The position numbers were made by a program, and so were the translations under genes. The notes beneath the pieces were generated by a model, which did no database searches, was not told the DNA's origin, and was given only the letters and a program-made list of their open reading frames with translations. From Methanobacteriota archaeon (lineage in GTDB: Archaea > Methanobacteriota > Methanobacteria > Methanobacteriales > Methanobacteriaceae), in the NCBI GenBank assembly GCA_023409695.1, contig JAEYQZ010000264.1, positions 1 to 22,608 on the forward strand: a stretch of DNA of 22,608 bases. Direction: 5' to 3'. Shown here piece by piece: positions 6,336 to 16,919 of the stretch; within the stretch, counting starts at the first letter, position 1; each line of letters opens with the position of its first letter.

Positions 6336-6824
6336 ATGAGATTAAATCTTGTTTTAGAACTTTTAGATATTCCTGGGCAACTTACTGATGCTTTTGAGCC
6401 TATCAGTAGACTTGGAGCTAATATAGTTACAGTAATTCACCAGAGAGATGTTAAAACTGAAAGAGGCACAATACCTGTCCAAATTACAATTGAAGCTGAT
6501 AAAGATACACTGGATAAGGTTATAGATACCCTTGAAAGTCAAAATATTCAGATAATGGAAGTAGACGGTGTTTTAAGGAAAGAAAAGATAAGAACAATCT
6601 TTATTGGAAATATCGTTGAAAAAGATGTTAAAGATGCGCTTGGCAGGCTTAATAGCATTGAAGGTGTAAGAGTAATTGATTTTAATTTAAAAATTGGGGA
6701 TGATCCAGAAAAATCAGCCTCTAAAATCATACTTGAAGCCAATTCTGGCAAAAGAAAAGATATAATGGTAAAAATAAAAGAAATTGGAAAATCTAAAGGA
6801 TTTTTAGTTATAAATGAAGTTTAG
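6336..6824 (+). CDS. Double ACT-domain protein, likely amino-acid sensor
   Basis: A 162-residue cytoplasmic protein. Residues 1 to about 80 form an ACT domain: the first strand LNLVLELLDIPGQL with the typical D-x-P-G-x-L turn, a helix, then GTIPVQITIEAD. Residues from about 85 on look like a second, diverged ACT repeat (KIRTIFIGNIVEKDVKDAL to GFLVINEV). There is no catalytic domain. Upstream in-frame starts (TTG 6309, ATG 6321) lack a ribosome site; ATG at 6336 has GAGGT 8 nt before it. It sits 32 nt before hom, whose product lacks the C-terminal ACT domain found in many homoserine dehydrogenases, so it may be that enzyme's separate regulatory partner. The pairing is inference. Confidence 0.8.
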   Translation: MRLNLVLELLDIPGQLTDAFEPISRLGANIVTVIHQRDVKTERGTIPVQITIEADKDTLDKVIDTLESQNIQIMEVDGVLRKEKIRTIFIGNIVEKDVKDALGRLNSIEGVRVIDFNLKIGDDPEKSASKIILEANSGKRKDIMVKIKEIGKSKGFLVINEV

Positions 6825-6856
6825 ATGCAAATTCGCTGCTACTTAGGTGATTATAA

Positions 6857-7879
6857 ATGAAGATTTGTATTTTAGGTTTTGGTGCAGTTGGAAAAGGTGT
6901 AGTAAAGGCCATTTCCCTGAAAAATGATAGATTTAAAGAAAAATATGGATTAGATCTTAAGGTGGTAGCAGTTACGGATACTTCAGGAGCTGCAGTCTCT
7001 AATAAAGGATTAGATCTTGATTTACTTCTTGAAACTAAAGAGCAAACTGGAAAAGTATCTAATTATCCAGAATATGGAGTTTCTGGAATGTCAAATATAC
7101 AAGTACTTGATAAGGCAGAATATGACTGCCTTGTTGAAGTAACTCCTACCGATATCTGCAACGGTGAACCTGCTAAAACACATATTTTAAAAGCATTTGA
7201 AGATAAAAAAGATGTAGTTACTTCAAATAAAGGGCCTTTAGCTTTAAATTTTAAAGAATTAAATGAATCTGCTGTGGTTAATAATGTTCAGTTTAAATTT
7301 GAAGCTTCTGTAGGCGGAGCAATGCCAATTATAAATTTTGCTCATGAAACTTTATCCAGCTGTGATATAGATTCTATTTTGGGAATTTTAAATGGTACAA
7401 CAAACTATATACTCTCAAGGATGGCTAAGGAAGGTTCATCGTATGAGCAAATTTTAAAAGAATCTCAAGAACTGGGAATAGCAGAAACTAATCCTGCTCA
7501 AGACGTTGAAGGTATAGATGCTGCATGTAAAACTGTAATACTTGCAAACTCACTTTTAGGTAGGGATGTGAGTTATAAAGACGTGGAAGTAACTGGAATA
7601 TCAAAAATCACACCTGAATCTATTTCTCTTGCTAAAAATGAAGGCTATCTTATTAAATTAATTGGCGAAGTATCTGGTGATGTTCTTGAAGTTTCACCAA
7701 GACTTGTAAGGGAAGGATCTCCTTTTGCAGTAGATGGTACACTGAATGTGGCAACACTTAAGACAGACCTTGCAGAAGATGTAACTGTTGTTGGAAAAGG
7801 TGCAGGACCCCTTGAAACGGCTTCTGCTATTTTAAGTGATATAATAAGCATTTATAAGATCAAACAATGTAACGGGTAA
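6857..7879 (+). CDS. hom: Homoserine dehydrogenase
   Basis: Reduces aspartate semialdehyde to homoserine, the branch point to threonine and methionine. The 340-residue protein shows the Rossmann nucleotide loop GFGAVG (7-12), the TSNKGPLA segment (122-129), NGTTNYI (179-185) and the active-site helix DVEGIDAACK (216-225) with the conserved lysine. It is the short form without a C-terminal ACT domain, which fits the free-standing ACT gene directly upstream. Start ATG at 6857 is preceded by AGGTGAT. It is followed after 58 nt by apgM in the same direction. Complete. Confidence 0.95.
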   Translation: MKICILGFGAVGKGVVKAISLKNDRFKEKYGLDLKVVAVTDTSGAAVSNKGLDLDLLLETKEQTGKVSNYPEYGVSGMSNIQVLDKAEYDCLVEVTPTDICNGEPAKTHILKAFEDKKDVVTSNKGPLALNFKELNESAVVNNVQFKFEASVGGAMPIINFAHETLSSCDIDSILGILNGTTNYILSRMAKEGSSYEQILKESQELGIAETNPAQDVEGIDAACKTVILANSLLGRDVSYKDVEVTGISKITPESISLAKNEGYLIKLIGEVSGDVLEVSPRLVREGSPFAVDGTLNVATLKTDLAEDVTVVGKGAGPLETASAILSDIISIYKIKQCNG

Positions 7880-7937
7880 ATCAGATAAATAGCACAATAT
7901 CAGTTTGGATCAATATTAACTTGGAGACTTTTGAAAA

Positions 7938-9131
7938 ATGAAATACGTAGTTGTAATAGGAGATGGAATGGCAGATTATCCCCTTGAAGAATTAAACAAT
8001 AAGACTGTTCTTCAAGCTTCTGTGATTCCAAATATGGATTTTATAGCGTCTAACGGTACAAATGGATTACTTAAAACAGTTCCTGAAGGTATGCAGCCGG
8101 GATCTGATGTTGCAAACCTTTCAATAATGGGTTATGACCCAAAAAAATATTATACTGGAAGAGGGCCTCTTGAAGCGGCAAGTATTGGCGCTGATCTCCA
8201 AAATGGAGAAGTTGCCTTTAGATGTAATTTTATAACAGAAATAGATGGAAAATTAGCAGATTTTAATGCAAATCATATTTCTACAGAAGAAGCAAAAGAG
8301 CTTATAGATACTTTAAATGAGGAATTTAGAGAAATTGGAAAATTTTACCTTGGTGTAAGCTACAGGCATTTGTTTGTAATGACTAATACGGCATCAGCTT
8401 CGTTAAAATCTACTCCTCCTCATGATGTGGTTGGAGAAGGCATTGAAGAAAATCTTTTAAAGCCTTATGATGATGAAAATGCGGAATTGTTGAATAAAAC
8501 CATGCGTGATTCAGTGGAAATACTGGATGATCACCCTGTAAATAAAAAGAGAATTGCAAAGGGTAAGTATCCTGCAAACATGATATGGTTGTGGGGACAG
8601 GGAACTAAACCTAATATGGTTCCATTTGCTGAAAAATATGGATTAAATGGTGCTACAATAACTGGTGTAGACCTTATAAAAGGTATTGGATCATATCTTG
8701 GGCTGACCAATATTAATGTTCCTGGAGCAACTGGATATTTTGACACTGATTACAGTCAAAAAGCGAATTATGCAGTAGATGCCTTAAATGATCATGATTT
8801 AGTGTTTGTTCATGTCGAGGCTCCTGATGAAGCAGGCCATGCTGGTGACATCACCGAAAAAATCAAAGCTATAGAAAGTATAGATGAAAAAATCATCGGA
8901 AAACTTCTTGATGAGCTTCCAAAATATGATGACTATGCTATTTCTATACTGCCCGATCATGCAACTCCCATATCTGTTAAAACACATACAACTGAGGCAA
9001 TTCCTTATGCAATGTGTTCTACAAATGGGGTTAAAGATAATGTCAATCAGTATAATGAATTTTCGGCAAAAATGGGTTCTTTGGGCACCATTGAAGGATA
9101 TAAATTTATGAAAAGTTTTTTGGATATTTAA
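7938..9131 (+). CDS. apgM: Cofactor-independent phosphoglycerate mutase, archaeal type
   Basis: Interconverts 3- and 2-phosphoglycerate without 2,3-bisphosphoglycerate in glycolysis/gluconeogenesis. This is the 397-residue archaeal member of the alkaline-phosphatase superfamily. Visible are the N-terminal metal site VIGDGMAD (Asp9), the phosphorylated-serine segment SDVANLSIMGYDP (Ser62), the metal-binding stretch HVEAPDEAGHAGD (about 291-303), LPDHATP (about 338-344) and a further His in KTHT. The start ATG follows a GGAGA site. It closes the asnB-to-apgM cluster; the next 153 nt hold a weak stem and a possible TATA box for pyrG. Confidence 0.93.
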   Translation: MKYVVVIGDGMADYPLEELNNKTVLQASVIPNMDFIASNGTNGLLKTVPEGMQPGSDVANLSIMGYDPKKYYTGRGPLEAASIGADLQNGEVAFRCNFITEIDGKLADFNANHISTEEAKELIDTLNEEFREIGKFYLGVSYRHLFVMTNTASASLKSTPPHDVVGEGIEENLLKPYDDENAELLNKTMRDSVEILDDHPVNKKRIAKGKYPANMIWLWGQGTKPNMVPFAEKYGLNGATITGVDLIKGIGSYLGLTNINVPGATGYFDTDYSQKANYAVDALNDHDLVFVHVEAPDEAGHAGDITEKIKAIESIDEKIIGKLLDELPKYDDYAISILPDHATPISVKTHTTEAIPYAMCSTNGVKDNVNQYNEFSAKMGSLGTIEGYKFMKSFLDI

Positions 9132-9137
9132 AATAAA

Positions 9138-9159
9138 TATCTTATATTTTATGAAGATA
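9138..9159 (+). terminator. Weak stem-loop after apgM
   Basis: TATCTT (9138-9143) and AAGATA (9154-9159) can pair over a 10-nt loop, followed by ATTGATTTT. The short AT-rich stem makes this only a possible terminator. Confidence 0.25.
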
Positions 9160-9198
9160 ATTGATTTTAGAGCATTCCATTAATGTTATAAATAATGC

Positions 9199-9207
9199 TT
9201 TATAAAT
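9199..9207 (+). promoter_or_regulatory. Possible TATA box for pyrG
   Basis: TTTATAAAT resembles the archaeal TATA element and lies 78 nt before the CTG start. It overlaps the right arm of a 6-bp inverted repeat (AGCATT 9171-9176, AATGCT 9194-9199). Confidence 0.35.
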
Positions 9208-9284
9208 CCAGATTGTAGGTTATAATTTTACTCAATATAAGATTTTTAATGATTTACATCGATATTAATTAGGAGATGGTTTAG

Positions 9285-10886
<1,602 letters not shown>

Positions 10887-10938
10887 GCAGTTGAATTACA
10901 AAAGTATCTATACAATAACACGAGGGTCAAGTGATATC

Positions 10939-12099
10939 ATGGTTTTCAATATACCTTTAATTTGTACAGTCATAGCAATTATAGCATGTATCTATGCTAG
11001 TTATACCGATTTAAAATCATCCATTATTCCAAATAAACTTACATATTCGTTAGTTATTTTAGGAATTAGTTTAAATGCAATTTACGCATTTATGATCAAT
11101 AATATTTGGTACATTATTGTTGGCTTAATATTTGTTGCGCTAATTTATGTTATCAGTTATATATTTTGGAGATTTAATGCATGGGCTGGGGGAGATGCTA
11201 AATTATTTACAGGATTAGCAGCATTGCTTCCATTTTACCCAAATATTATAAATTATAACATATTGGGACTATCATTTCCAATTGTTTCCCTGTATGGATT
11301 TCCCTTTACACTTATAATAAATAGTATACTTGCTATGCTTCCATTTCTGTTAATTTATGTATTATTTATAGCATTACGCAGGAAACCTCATCTTGTGGGT
11401 GAATTACTGGAACCGGTTAAATCATATAAAAAGAATATTGTACTGGCACTGGTTACAACTTCAGCAATTACAATTACATATCTTTTATGGCCTTACATGC
11501 CTTACAAGACTATAATAACTTTAATGATTCTTATCTTTATTTTATCATTTATTATTTCAAGGCTGCCTGATATAATAAAAGCAGTTGTTTTGTCTGTTTT
11601 TACAGTATATGCCTTGTATTTAAATGCATATATTACAGTAATTGGTATAATTACTGTACTTATATTTATAACTGTTATAGAATTTATTAAGAAACTTTTA
11701 ATGTCAGTAAATAAAAAAGCTCTTCAAGATGATTATGAAATTAAAGATCTAAAAGAAGGTATGATACCTGTTTATGGGCTATATGAGAAAGAAAATAAAA
11801 TATACACAGATGATCAAACCTTTTCTGAAAGGATTAAGGAATCTATAGATATTGGAGATCCTGCAAGTTTCATGAAGCCTAAAGGTAATTTTATAATTAA
11901 TACCAGAGCTGCAGGTTTAACTGAAGAAGACATAACTCTTCTTAAAAAGTTATCTGAGGAAAATAAAATAGATAATAAGCTTAGAATCAAAAGAGGAGTA
12001 CCATTTGCTCCATCTATTTTGATAGGTCTTTTAATATCTCTCTTTATTGGGGATTTAGCTTTCCTAATTCAGAAAGTATTATATGTAATAATATATTGA
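10939..12099 (+). CDS. Type IV prepilin peptidase, A24 family (EppA-like)
   Basis: An aspartic membrane protease of the family that cleaves class III signal peptides of archaeal pilins at the inner face of the membrane. The 386-residue protein has Asp24 in SYTDLKSSIIPN and Asp86 in AGGDAK, the two catalytic aspartates in their family contexts (D-x6-PN and GxGD-like), in a multi-helix membrane domain (to about residue 270). A soluble segment of about 90 residues follows, then a last hydrophobic helix; I recall an archaeal A24 C-terminal family of this layout. The frame is open upstream into pyrG, but ATG 10939 follows GAGGG and GTGAT and yields a membrane helix directly. Two Q-x-S-x-E pilins lie downstream, so these are plausible substrates. 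A FlaK-type archaellin peptidase is less likely, as no archaellum genes are present. Confidence 0.85.
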   Translation: MVFNIPLICTVIAIIACIYASYTDLKSSIIPNKLTYSLVILGISLNAIYAFMINNIWYIIVGLIFVALIYVISYIFWRFNAWAGGDAKLFTGLAALLPFYPNIINYNILGLSFPIVSLYGFPFTLIINSILAMLPFLLIYVLFIALRRKPHLVGELLEPVKSYKKNIVLALVTTSAITITYLLWPYMPYKTIITLMILIFILSFIISRLPDIIKAVVLSVFTVYALYLNAYITVIGIITVLIFITVIEFIKKLLMSVNKKALQDDYEIKDLKEGMIPVYGLYEKENKIYTDDQTFSERIKESIDIGDPASFMKPKGNFIINTRAAGLTEEDITLLKKLSEENKIDNKLRIKRGVPFAPSILIGLLISLFIGDLAFLIQKVLYVIIY

Positions 12100-12156
12100 T
12101 TTATAATATCCTATAATAATCAATATAACTTATCTTTGAGGATGTACACTTAATTA

Positions 12157-12165
12157 TTTATATAA
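12157..12165 (+). promoter_or_regulatory. Possible TATA box upstream of the membrane-protein gene
   Basis: TTTATATAA is a strong match to the methanogen TATA element. It would give a leader of roughly 120 nt before the start at 12306. Confidence 0.35.
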
Positions 12166-12305
12166 GATATAAATAACATTAATCAGAAAGAATTGAAGTA
12201 ATAGGGCAAATTTCTGTTTAATATTGAGAGTAACAGTAATTATGAGGTTCATTAATTCATATATTGTATCAAGCCTTATTAATAACACAAATTAGAGGAA
12301 TTTCA

Positions 12306-13190
12306 ATGAATATATTTGCCAAATTCGGTGAGTTAATTATAAAAATGTTTAATTTTATTGGAATGCTAATTTTAGCAATACCTAAAATCCCTTCTATTTT
12401 AAGAAATATTAATACTGATAATATTAAGGATAAGGTTAATTCTGAATCTTTTAAAGAAAACCTATCTAAAGTAAAAGAAACAGGACTTGAGATTGGAGAA
12501 AGGGGAACTTCAAAGGTTTCTGAAATGAGAAATCCTCAAACTTCACATTCAAAGGATGATACTAAAGAGATTCCTGTATATAATACACAATCCTCTGGAA
12601 AATTTACTTCAAAAGAAAAAGAAAGGACAGTATTTAAACTTCAACTAATTTCTATAGGTTTTTTATTTGCATCTGTACTTTATCTATTTAATTTTCTGTC
12701 GTTCATTGTTTACTGTGTTCTTGGAATTCTATTAGTCATATACATGGCATATCTGCTGAGGTCTAAGGTTAAATTAATGTATCCTGTAGATTTTAATGCT
12801 TACCGTGACTTTTTTTCACTATATATTGTAGCAGGCATAGTTTTAGTCTTAGTCAGTAGTAATCCAAACTTTATCATGGCTTTTTCATTTGAGTCTTTCC
12901 CATATCTTACAATCCTGATTTTTGCAGCGCTGTTGTCTGTTGCTGTTTTTTTAATTTTCAGGATCAAATATCATCGAAATTTCACTTATGGAACTGTGGT
13001 TGAAATCAGTGAAAATAGTGCTTATGTAAAAGTAGAATATGATATATGTTCTAATGTAAAGCCCGATATGTACTTTGTAACTAACAGCTGTGGTGCAAAC
13101 CAAGGCGACGAAGTTAAACTTCAAATAAAAGAAAAATTATTAAGCACTGGTGGAAATAAGCCTGTTAGTATAATTGAAATTTTAAAATAA
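12306..13190 (+). CDS. Polytopic membrane protein, possibly DUF2101 family
   Basis: A 294-residue protein of unknown function. The N-terminus has a hydrophobic or amphipathic segment (about 1-30), then a polar helical linker (35-110). Four membrane segments follow (about 113-129, 131-150, 171-184, 199-219). A C-terminal soluble domain (223-294) is rich in beta strands (YGTVVEISENSAYVKVEY), like a small OB or NfeD-type barrel. I recall it as resembling the DUF2101 proteins of Methanobacteriales; this is not certain. Start: ATG at 12306 with GAGGA 6 nt before it; upstream codons to 12264 lack a ribosome site. It sits between the prepilin peptidase and the pilin genes, but a role in pilus assembly is only guilt by neighbourhood. 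Confidence 0.75.
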   Translation: MNIFAKFGELIIKMFNFIGMLILAIPKIPSILRNINTDNIKDKVNSESFKENLSKVKETGLEIGERGTSKVSEMRNPQTSHSKDDTKEIPVYNTQSSGKFTSKEKERTVFKLQLISIGFLFASVLYLFNFLSFIVYCVLGILLVIYMAYLLRSKVKLMYPVDFNAYRDFFSLYIVAGIVLVLVSSNPNFIMAFSFESFPYLTILIFAALLSVAVFLIFRIKYHRNFTYGTVVEISENSAYVKVEYDICSNVKPDMYFVTNSCGANQGDEVKLQIKEKLLSTGGNKPVSIIEILK

Positions 13191-13193
13191 TTA

Positions 13194-13201
13194 TTTTTTT
13201 T
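13194..13201 (+). terminator. Oligo-T terminator after the membrane-protein gene
   Basis: A run of eight T begins 3 nt after the stop codon at 13190, a typical archaeal termination signal on the plus strand. Confidence 0.5.
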
Positions 13202-13210
13202 ATTTAATTT

Positions 13211-13243
13211 TAAAAAAATAGTTACTACTGACTAGCAGTAGTA
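13211..13243 (-). terminator. Hairpin plus T-tract terminator of the minus-strand pilin
   Basis: TACTACTG (13223-13230) and CAGTAGTA (13236-13243) form a perfect 8-bp stem with loop ACTAG. On the minus strand it is followed by AACTATTTTTTT, the layout of an intrinsic terminator, 19 nt past the pilin stop. Confidence 0.65.
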
Positions 13244-13261
13244 CATGAAAAAAATTATAAT

Positions 13262-13654
13262 TTATACTACTCTAATTGTGTATCTATGTTTACTTGTTAC
13301 AATAGTGCTATTGGTTACATTGTATCCCTGGGCGGCTATTGATGAAAATATACTGCTGGTTATAGTTTGAATCTGGCTAGAAGAAGGCGAACCAGAGATA
13401 TCTACTTGGAGTGCTATTTTAGTTCCATTATTAGTTGCGGCTATACTCTGGACTCTTACAGGAGCCATGCTTCTATTTAATATAGCAAGAGTAGTTGTTG
13501 CATTATCTGCTGCTGACCTTACTGCTGATGATATAACACTCTGTTCGTTGGCATCGCTTGTATACCAACCGACAGCACACACGATTACTGCCATAAGAGC
13601 AAGTATAAGAACGAATTCTATCGATATTTGTCCTTGCTGATCCATCTTTGTCAT
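13262..13654 (-). CDS. Class III signal-peptide pilin (EppA-type substrate)
   Basis: A 130-residue pilin subunit. The short leader MTKMDQQG is followed by QISIEFVLILALMAVIVCAV: Gln9 at +1, Ser at +3 and Glu13 at +5 match the Q-x-S-x-E motif of archaeal class III (DUF361-type) pilins cut by EppA before Gln. The hydrophobic helix runs to about residue 28. The remainder is a small soluble domain with many Ser/Thr and sequons (NAT, NRS, NGT, NST), suggesting outside exposure and possible N-glycosylation. Alternative start Met4 is possible; the ribosome site is weak for both. It is divergent from the pilin-like operon at 13876 and has its own terminator (13211-13243), so it is probably expressed separately, perhaps as a major pilin. 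Confidence 0.85.
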   Translation of the reverse strand: MTKMDQQGQISIEFVLILALMAVIVCAVGWYTSDANEQSVISSAVRSAADNATTTLAILNRSMAPVRVQSIAATNNGTKIALQVDISGSPSSSQIQTITSSIFSSIAAQGYNVTNSTIVTSKHRYTIRVV

Positions 13655-13875
13655 AATTAACTCTTTTTCATTAGTGGAGTATATGCTTTACTATTTTCAT
13701 TAGTGTAATACCATTTAGTTAATTTATATGCTGCTTATTTATATTAATTTACATTATTAGAAATTGTAATACTATTTTGGGATGAAATGAGAGGTTACAA
13801 ACATATATAAATGTTGTTAAGTTATATAAAATATCAATTGAATTTTATATAATCATATTGTAGGAGTGTAAGAAT
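13655..13875. promoter_or_regulatory. Divergent promoter region of the pilin genes
   Basis: Between the divergent pilin genes are TATA-like elements for both directions. On the plus strand TTATATAAA (13822-13830) lies about 50 nt before the TTG start at 13876. On the minus strand CATATAAATTAAC (about 13717-13729) lies about 65 nt before ATG 13654. A repeated TTTTCATTAGTG occurs twice near 13665-13706 in the minus-strand leader. Exact start sites cannot be told from sequence. Confidence 0.4.
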
Positions 13876-14808
13876 TTGGGATTAATAGGTGGCGATTCAA
13901 GGGGTCAATTATTTTCTTTAGATTTATTGTTTGCTCTTATACCTCTAGTGCTTGTTTTGGGTATGGTTGCTTCTGATATGGACAATATAACATATTTAAT
14001 ACAGGATACTGTTTATCGAGGTTCCACTGAAAGAGTTGCTGCGGATACTCTAAATACATTACTTGAAACGTCTGGGGACCCAACAACTTGGGAACAGAAC
14101 GGAAGCGTAAATGTTGTAGGGCTTGCAAAATACGATTCAGATAGGGGTGTACCTTTAGAGGGAACGGTAGCGGCTACTAAATTGACGGCACTGAATGTAT
14201 CTAATATGCAGAAGCTTGTAGGTAGCAACTATGGGTTCTATTTAAATGTTACCACAATAGATGATAGTACCATTTTGAAAAGTATAGGTACAGATAATGT
14301 AGGTGCAAGTGGGGCAGGAATCAACAACACTGCCTCTGATGTTGTCAGGGTAGAAAAAGTGGCAAATTATGCAAAATTAGACGTATTATCTTCTTTAAAA
14401 GATGGTATTAGGGATGCAGGAGTTCCAAGGATATATACTAGCCCTCCTAATCCATTTCCAACTGATACCTTTTATCTTAATATCTATGATTATTGGGTTC
14501 TTGTCGTAAATAGAGGATATGACTCTGCAACTGTAGATATCAACAGTAACACTGTAGTAAAAGGTGATGAATTTAATGGACAGAATACACGTTATATTAA
14601 TATAACAGAACAAATTGATGAGTCATTTTTAAAGAATATGACAACTCTGCAAGATAATACTGTAACTGTAAGGACTGTAAGTAATCCCGGAGCTTCAATG
14701 GATGTCTATATAATTCAGGCTCCTAAAGGCACTCCTGAAGATCAAATTAGTTTAGATAATATTAAACCAAGACCTTGTAGGGTTATATTATTTATGTGGA
14801 CAAAATAA
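13876..14808 (+). CDS. Pilin-like exported protein, first gene of pilin operon
   Basis: A 310-residue protein with a type IV pilin-like N-terminus: short leader ending SRGQ, then LFSLDLLFALIPLVLVLGMV, with Asp at +5 if cleavage follows Gln11. The motif is looser than Q-x-S-x-E, so processing is inferred. The ectodomain is rich in Thr/Asn/Ser with several sequons and ends CRVILFMWTK, similar in layout to the end of the next protein (RLELWKQ). The start is TTG, with TAGGAG 8-9 nt before it; no ATG would keep the membrane helix. The stop is 12 nt before the next gene. Likely a minor pilin or pseudopilin; I do not recognise a named family. Confidence 0.75.
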   Translation: MGLIGGDSRGQLFSLDLLFALIPLVLVLGMVASDMDNITYLIQDTVYRGSTERVAADTLNTLLETSGDPTTWEQNGSVNVVGLAKYDSDRGVPLEGTVAATKLTALNVSNMQKLVGSNYGFYLNVTTIDDSTILKSIGTDNVGASGAGINNTASDVVRVEKVANYAKLDVLSSLKDGIRDAGVPRIYTSPPNPFPTDTFYLNIYDYWVLVVNRGYDSATVDINSNTVVKGDEFNGQNTRYINITEQIDESFLKNMTTLQDNTVTVRTVSNPGASMDVYIIQAPKGTPEDQISLDNIKPRPCRVILFMWTK

Positions 14809-14820
14809 GGATTGATCATT

Positions 14821-16908
14821 ATGGACGATAAAGGTTTTATATTCTCTATTGACGCTGTATTGGCTTTAACTGTAGTAATAGTACTTACTGCCACTGTTAC
14901 AGCATATACATTACTTCCATATTATCAGGGTGAAGATCACCAGCATTTGGAAGCTCTGGCAGACAGTATTTTAGAAACTATGGAGCAAAGTGGACAGTTA
15001 CGTACTGATGCAGTTTATTACTCTAGTGGTAATGCTACATTAATTGCCAAAGCCAATGCTGATTTAAATTCAACCCTTGGTACTCTGGTACCTTCTGGTG
15101 TAGCATACAGGATTACGTTAAATACTGGAAATTCATATGTGGTTCAAAATACAACGGGTACTCGTAATTTACTTACAAGTAATGATATTGTAACCAAAGT
15201 TAAGGTTATATCCGGGCCGCAGGAAGGATGGGTAGGAAGAGCTTACTATAAAATAGAAGAGGTTAAGTTCCAGAATCAAGATGATACAGTTGTAACTACA
15301 CTGTGGAATTTCCATAACTGGCTGCAGAACTTTGATCCATGGGATGGTGGTCTCAACAATTATAAATACTGGGGTTCAGGTTCAAGTGCCAAAAATATTT
15401 CATTTTATGTACCTTCTGATGGCGCAATTAATGGGGCTAAATTTTTGATAGGCTGTGCTGACGATGTTAATAACAATCCAAGTCCTTATGGTGCAAATTT
15501 CGTTTTGAATGGTAACCAGGTTAATCATAATGTACTCAGTTCAAACTTTGGAAATTACATTTACTCTGGAAATTCGAGGTATATGTATAATTACATGGGA
15601 AATATAAGCAGTTCAGAATTAAGCTCTGGCTTGAATAATTTTTATGTTAAGTTTAGTGCAGATTCTAATAATAAACTACCATGGTTTTCAATAATTGGTA
15701 ATTATACCACAACTATGCAAGTCCCAATAGGAATTACAACCATCAAATCTACATTTCCAGATATTGCAGGTGTTGGTAGGCCTTCAGGATCTACCTCTAT
15801 ACAGTATGACTTAAACTCCGGAACTGTAACAAACCCTACTAGCCGTAGTATAAGTTGGAGCACACTGCAAACTAGCGATATAACTACTAACACTCCGTTT
15901 ACATTAACAGGTATACCATCAGGGACTTCCACAGGATCTGCAGTTGCATCAGTTTCTAATGTCTATTTACCTCCAGGTACTCGACTTTTTGATGCATTTA
16001 CGGTCATAAATCCATATGGTGGTGTTGATAGGGCAATTGTTCAGGTTAAAAATTCATATGGATGGCAGACAATATTCACTTCCTTTGGATCTTATACTGA
16101 TCGAAACGATGGTGGTTATGGTAACCTCCCCGGAATTATAAACATTGCTCCATACCTTACATCAGGTAATAATACTGTTAGAGTTATCATTTGGGACGAT
16201 GTAAGTAGTTCAGATTATGATCTGGTAGGACTTACAAGCTGTTATTCAGAACTCACATACAGTAAACTGCCTATTAGATGGGATACTTTTGCATTTACCA
16301 GTCATCAGTACAGCAGTGCAACTGCCCAATCTCAAAACTTCAACATAGCTACGGATGCTCAGGAAGCTTTGTTATTTGTAGGTACTGGGTTAGATACTAA
16401 AAGTATAAAAGTTACAATTAAAAATCAAAGTGGTTCAACTACAACTACACTTTATAATAATGCTGTTCCGTATTATCTGAATCTGGGAGATCTTGATGCA
16501 GCTCAATCAACACATATCATTACTAAAATCAATGCAAATGGCAGTTATAGTCTTATACCGGGAAATTATACATTGAGCGTGACAGTAACTCCTGGAACAG
16601 CTTATGAGTCTGGTGATTTTGGTGGATCAGGTTCATCAACACCTGTTTCAACAAGTACTGCTGCAAATCCTGAAATATTTTCTGGTACGAGAATAGCTGT
16701 TATTTATCCAAAATTCTTGTCAACTATCTGGGCAGAGTCATTTGCATCTGACCCAACTGCAGCTAAGTCTCAAGCAGTTAATGATTTAGTTAATACATTA
16801 CAATCATATGGATATACTGTAGATACAAGCCAGATAAAAAGTGAGGCGATCTACACAGGAGATGTACCAAATTCCATACCTATACGATTGGAATTATGGA
16901 AACAATAA
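14821..16908 (+). CDS. Large pilin-like surface protein with beta-rich ectodomain
   Basis: A 695-residue protein starting MDDKGFIFSIDAVLALTVVIVLTATV: a short charged leader, Gly5, then a pilin-type hydrophobic helix carrying an acidic residue (Asp11) near +5. An N-terminal helical region (35-60) continues the stalk. Residues from about 165 on are Gly/Asn/Ser/Thr-rich and beta-like, with apparent jelly-roll modules around residues 180-300 and 380-480 (strand patterns such as NNTVRVIIWDD and NYTLSVTVTPG). These could be ligand- or sugar-binding, but no exact family is recognised. The end, RLELWKQ, echoes the preceding protein. Start ATG 14821 has AAGGA 9 nt before it. Probably a tip adhesin or large minor pilin. 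Confidence 0.75.
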   Translation: MDDKGFIFSIDAVLALTVVIVLTATVTAYTLLPYYQGEDHQHLEALADSILETMEQSGQLRTDAVYYSSGNATLIAKANADLNSTLGTLVPSGVAYRITLNTGNSYVVQNTTGTRNLLTSNDIVTKVKVISGPQEGWVGRAYYKIEEVKFQNQDDTVVTTLWNFHNWLQNFDPWDGGLNNYKYWGSGSSAKNISFYVPSDGAINGAKFLIGCADDVNNNPSPYGANFVLNGNQVNHNVLSSNFGNYIYSGNSRYMYNYMGNISSSELSSGLNNFYVKFSADSNNKLPWFSIIGNYTTTMQVPIGITTIKSTFPDIAGVGRPSGSTSIQYDLNSGTVTNPTSRSISWSTLQTSDITTNTPFTLTGIPSGTSTGSAVASVSNVYLPPGTRLFDAFTVINPYGGVDRAIVQVKNSYGWQTIFTSFGSYTDRNDGGYGNLPGIINIAPYLTSGNNTVRVIIWDDVSSSDYDLVGLTSCYSELTYSKLPIRWDTFAFTSHQYSSATAQSQNFNIATDAQEALLFVGTGLDTKSIKVTIKNQSGSTTTTLYNNAVPYYLNLGDLDAAQSTHIITKINANGSYSLIPGNYTLSVTVTPGTAYESGDFGGSGSSTPVSTSTAANPEIFSGTRIAVIYPKFLSTIWAESFASDPTAAKSQAVNDLVNTLQSYGYTVDTSQIKSEAIYTGDVPNSIPIRLELWKQ

Positions 16909-16919
16909 GGGATGGTAAA

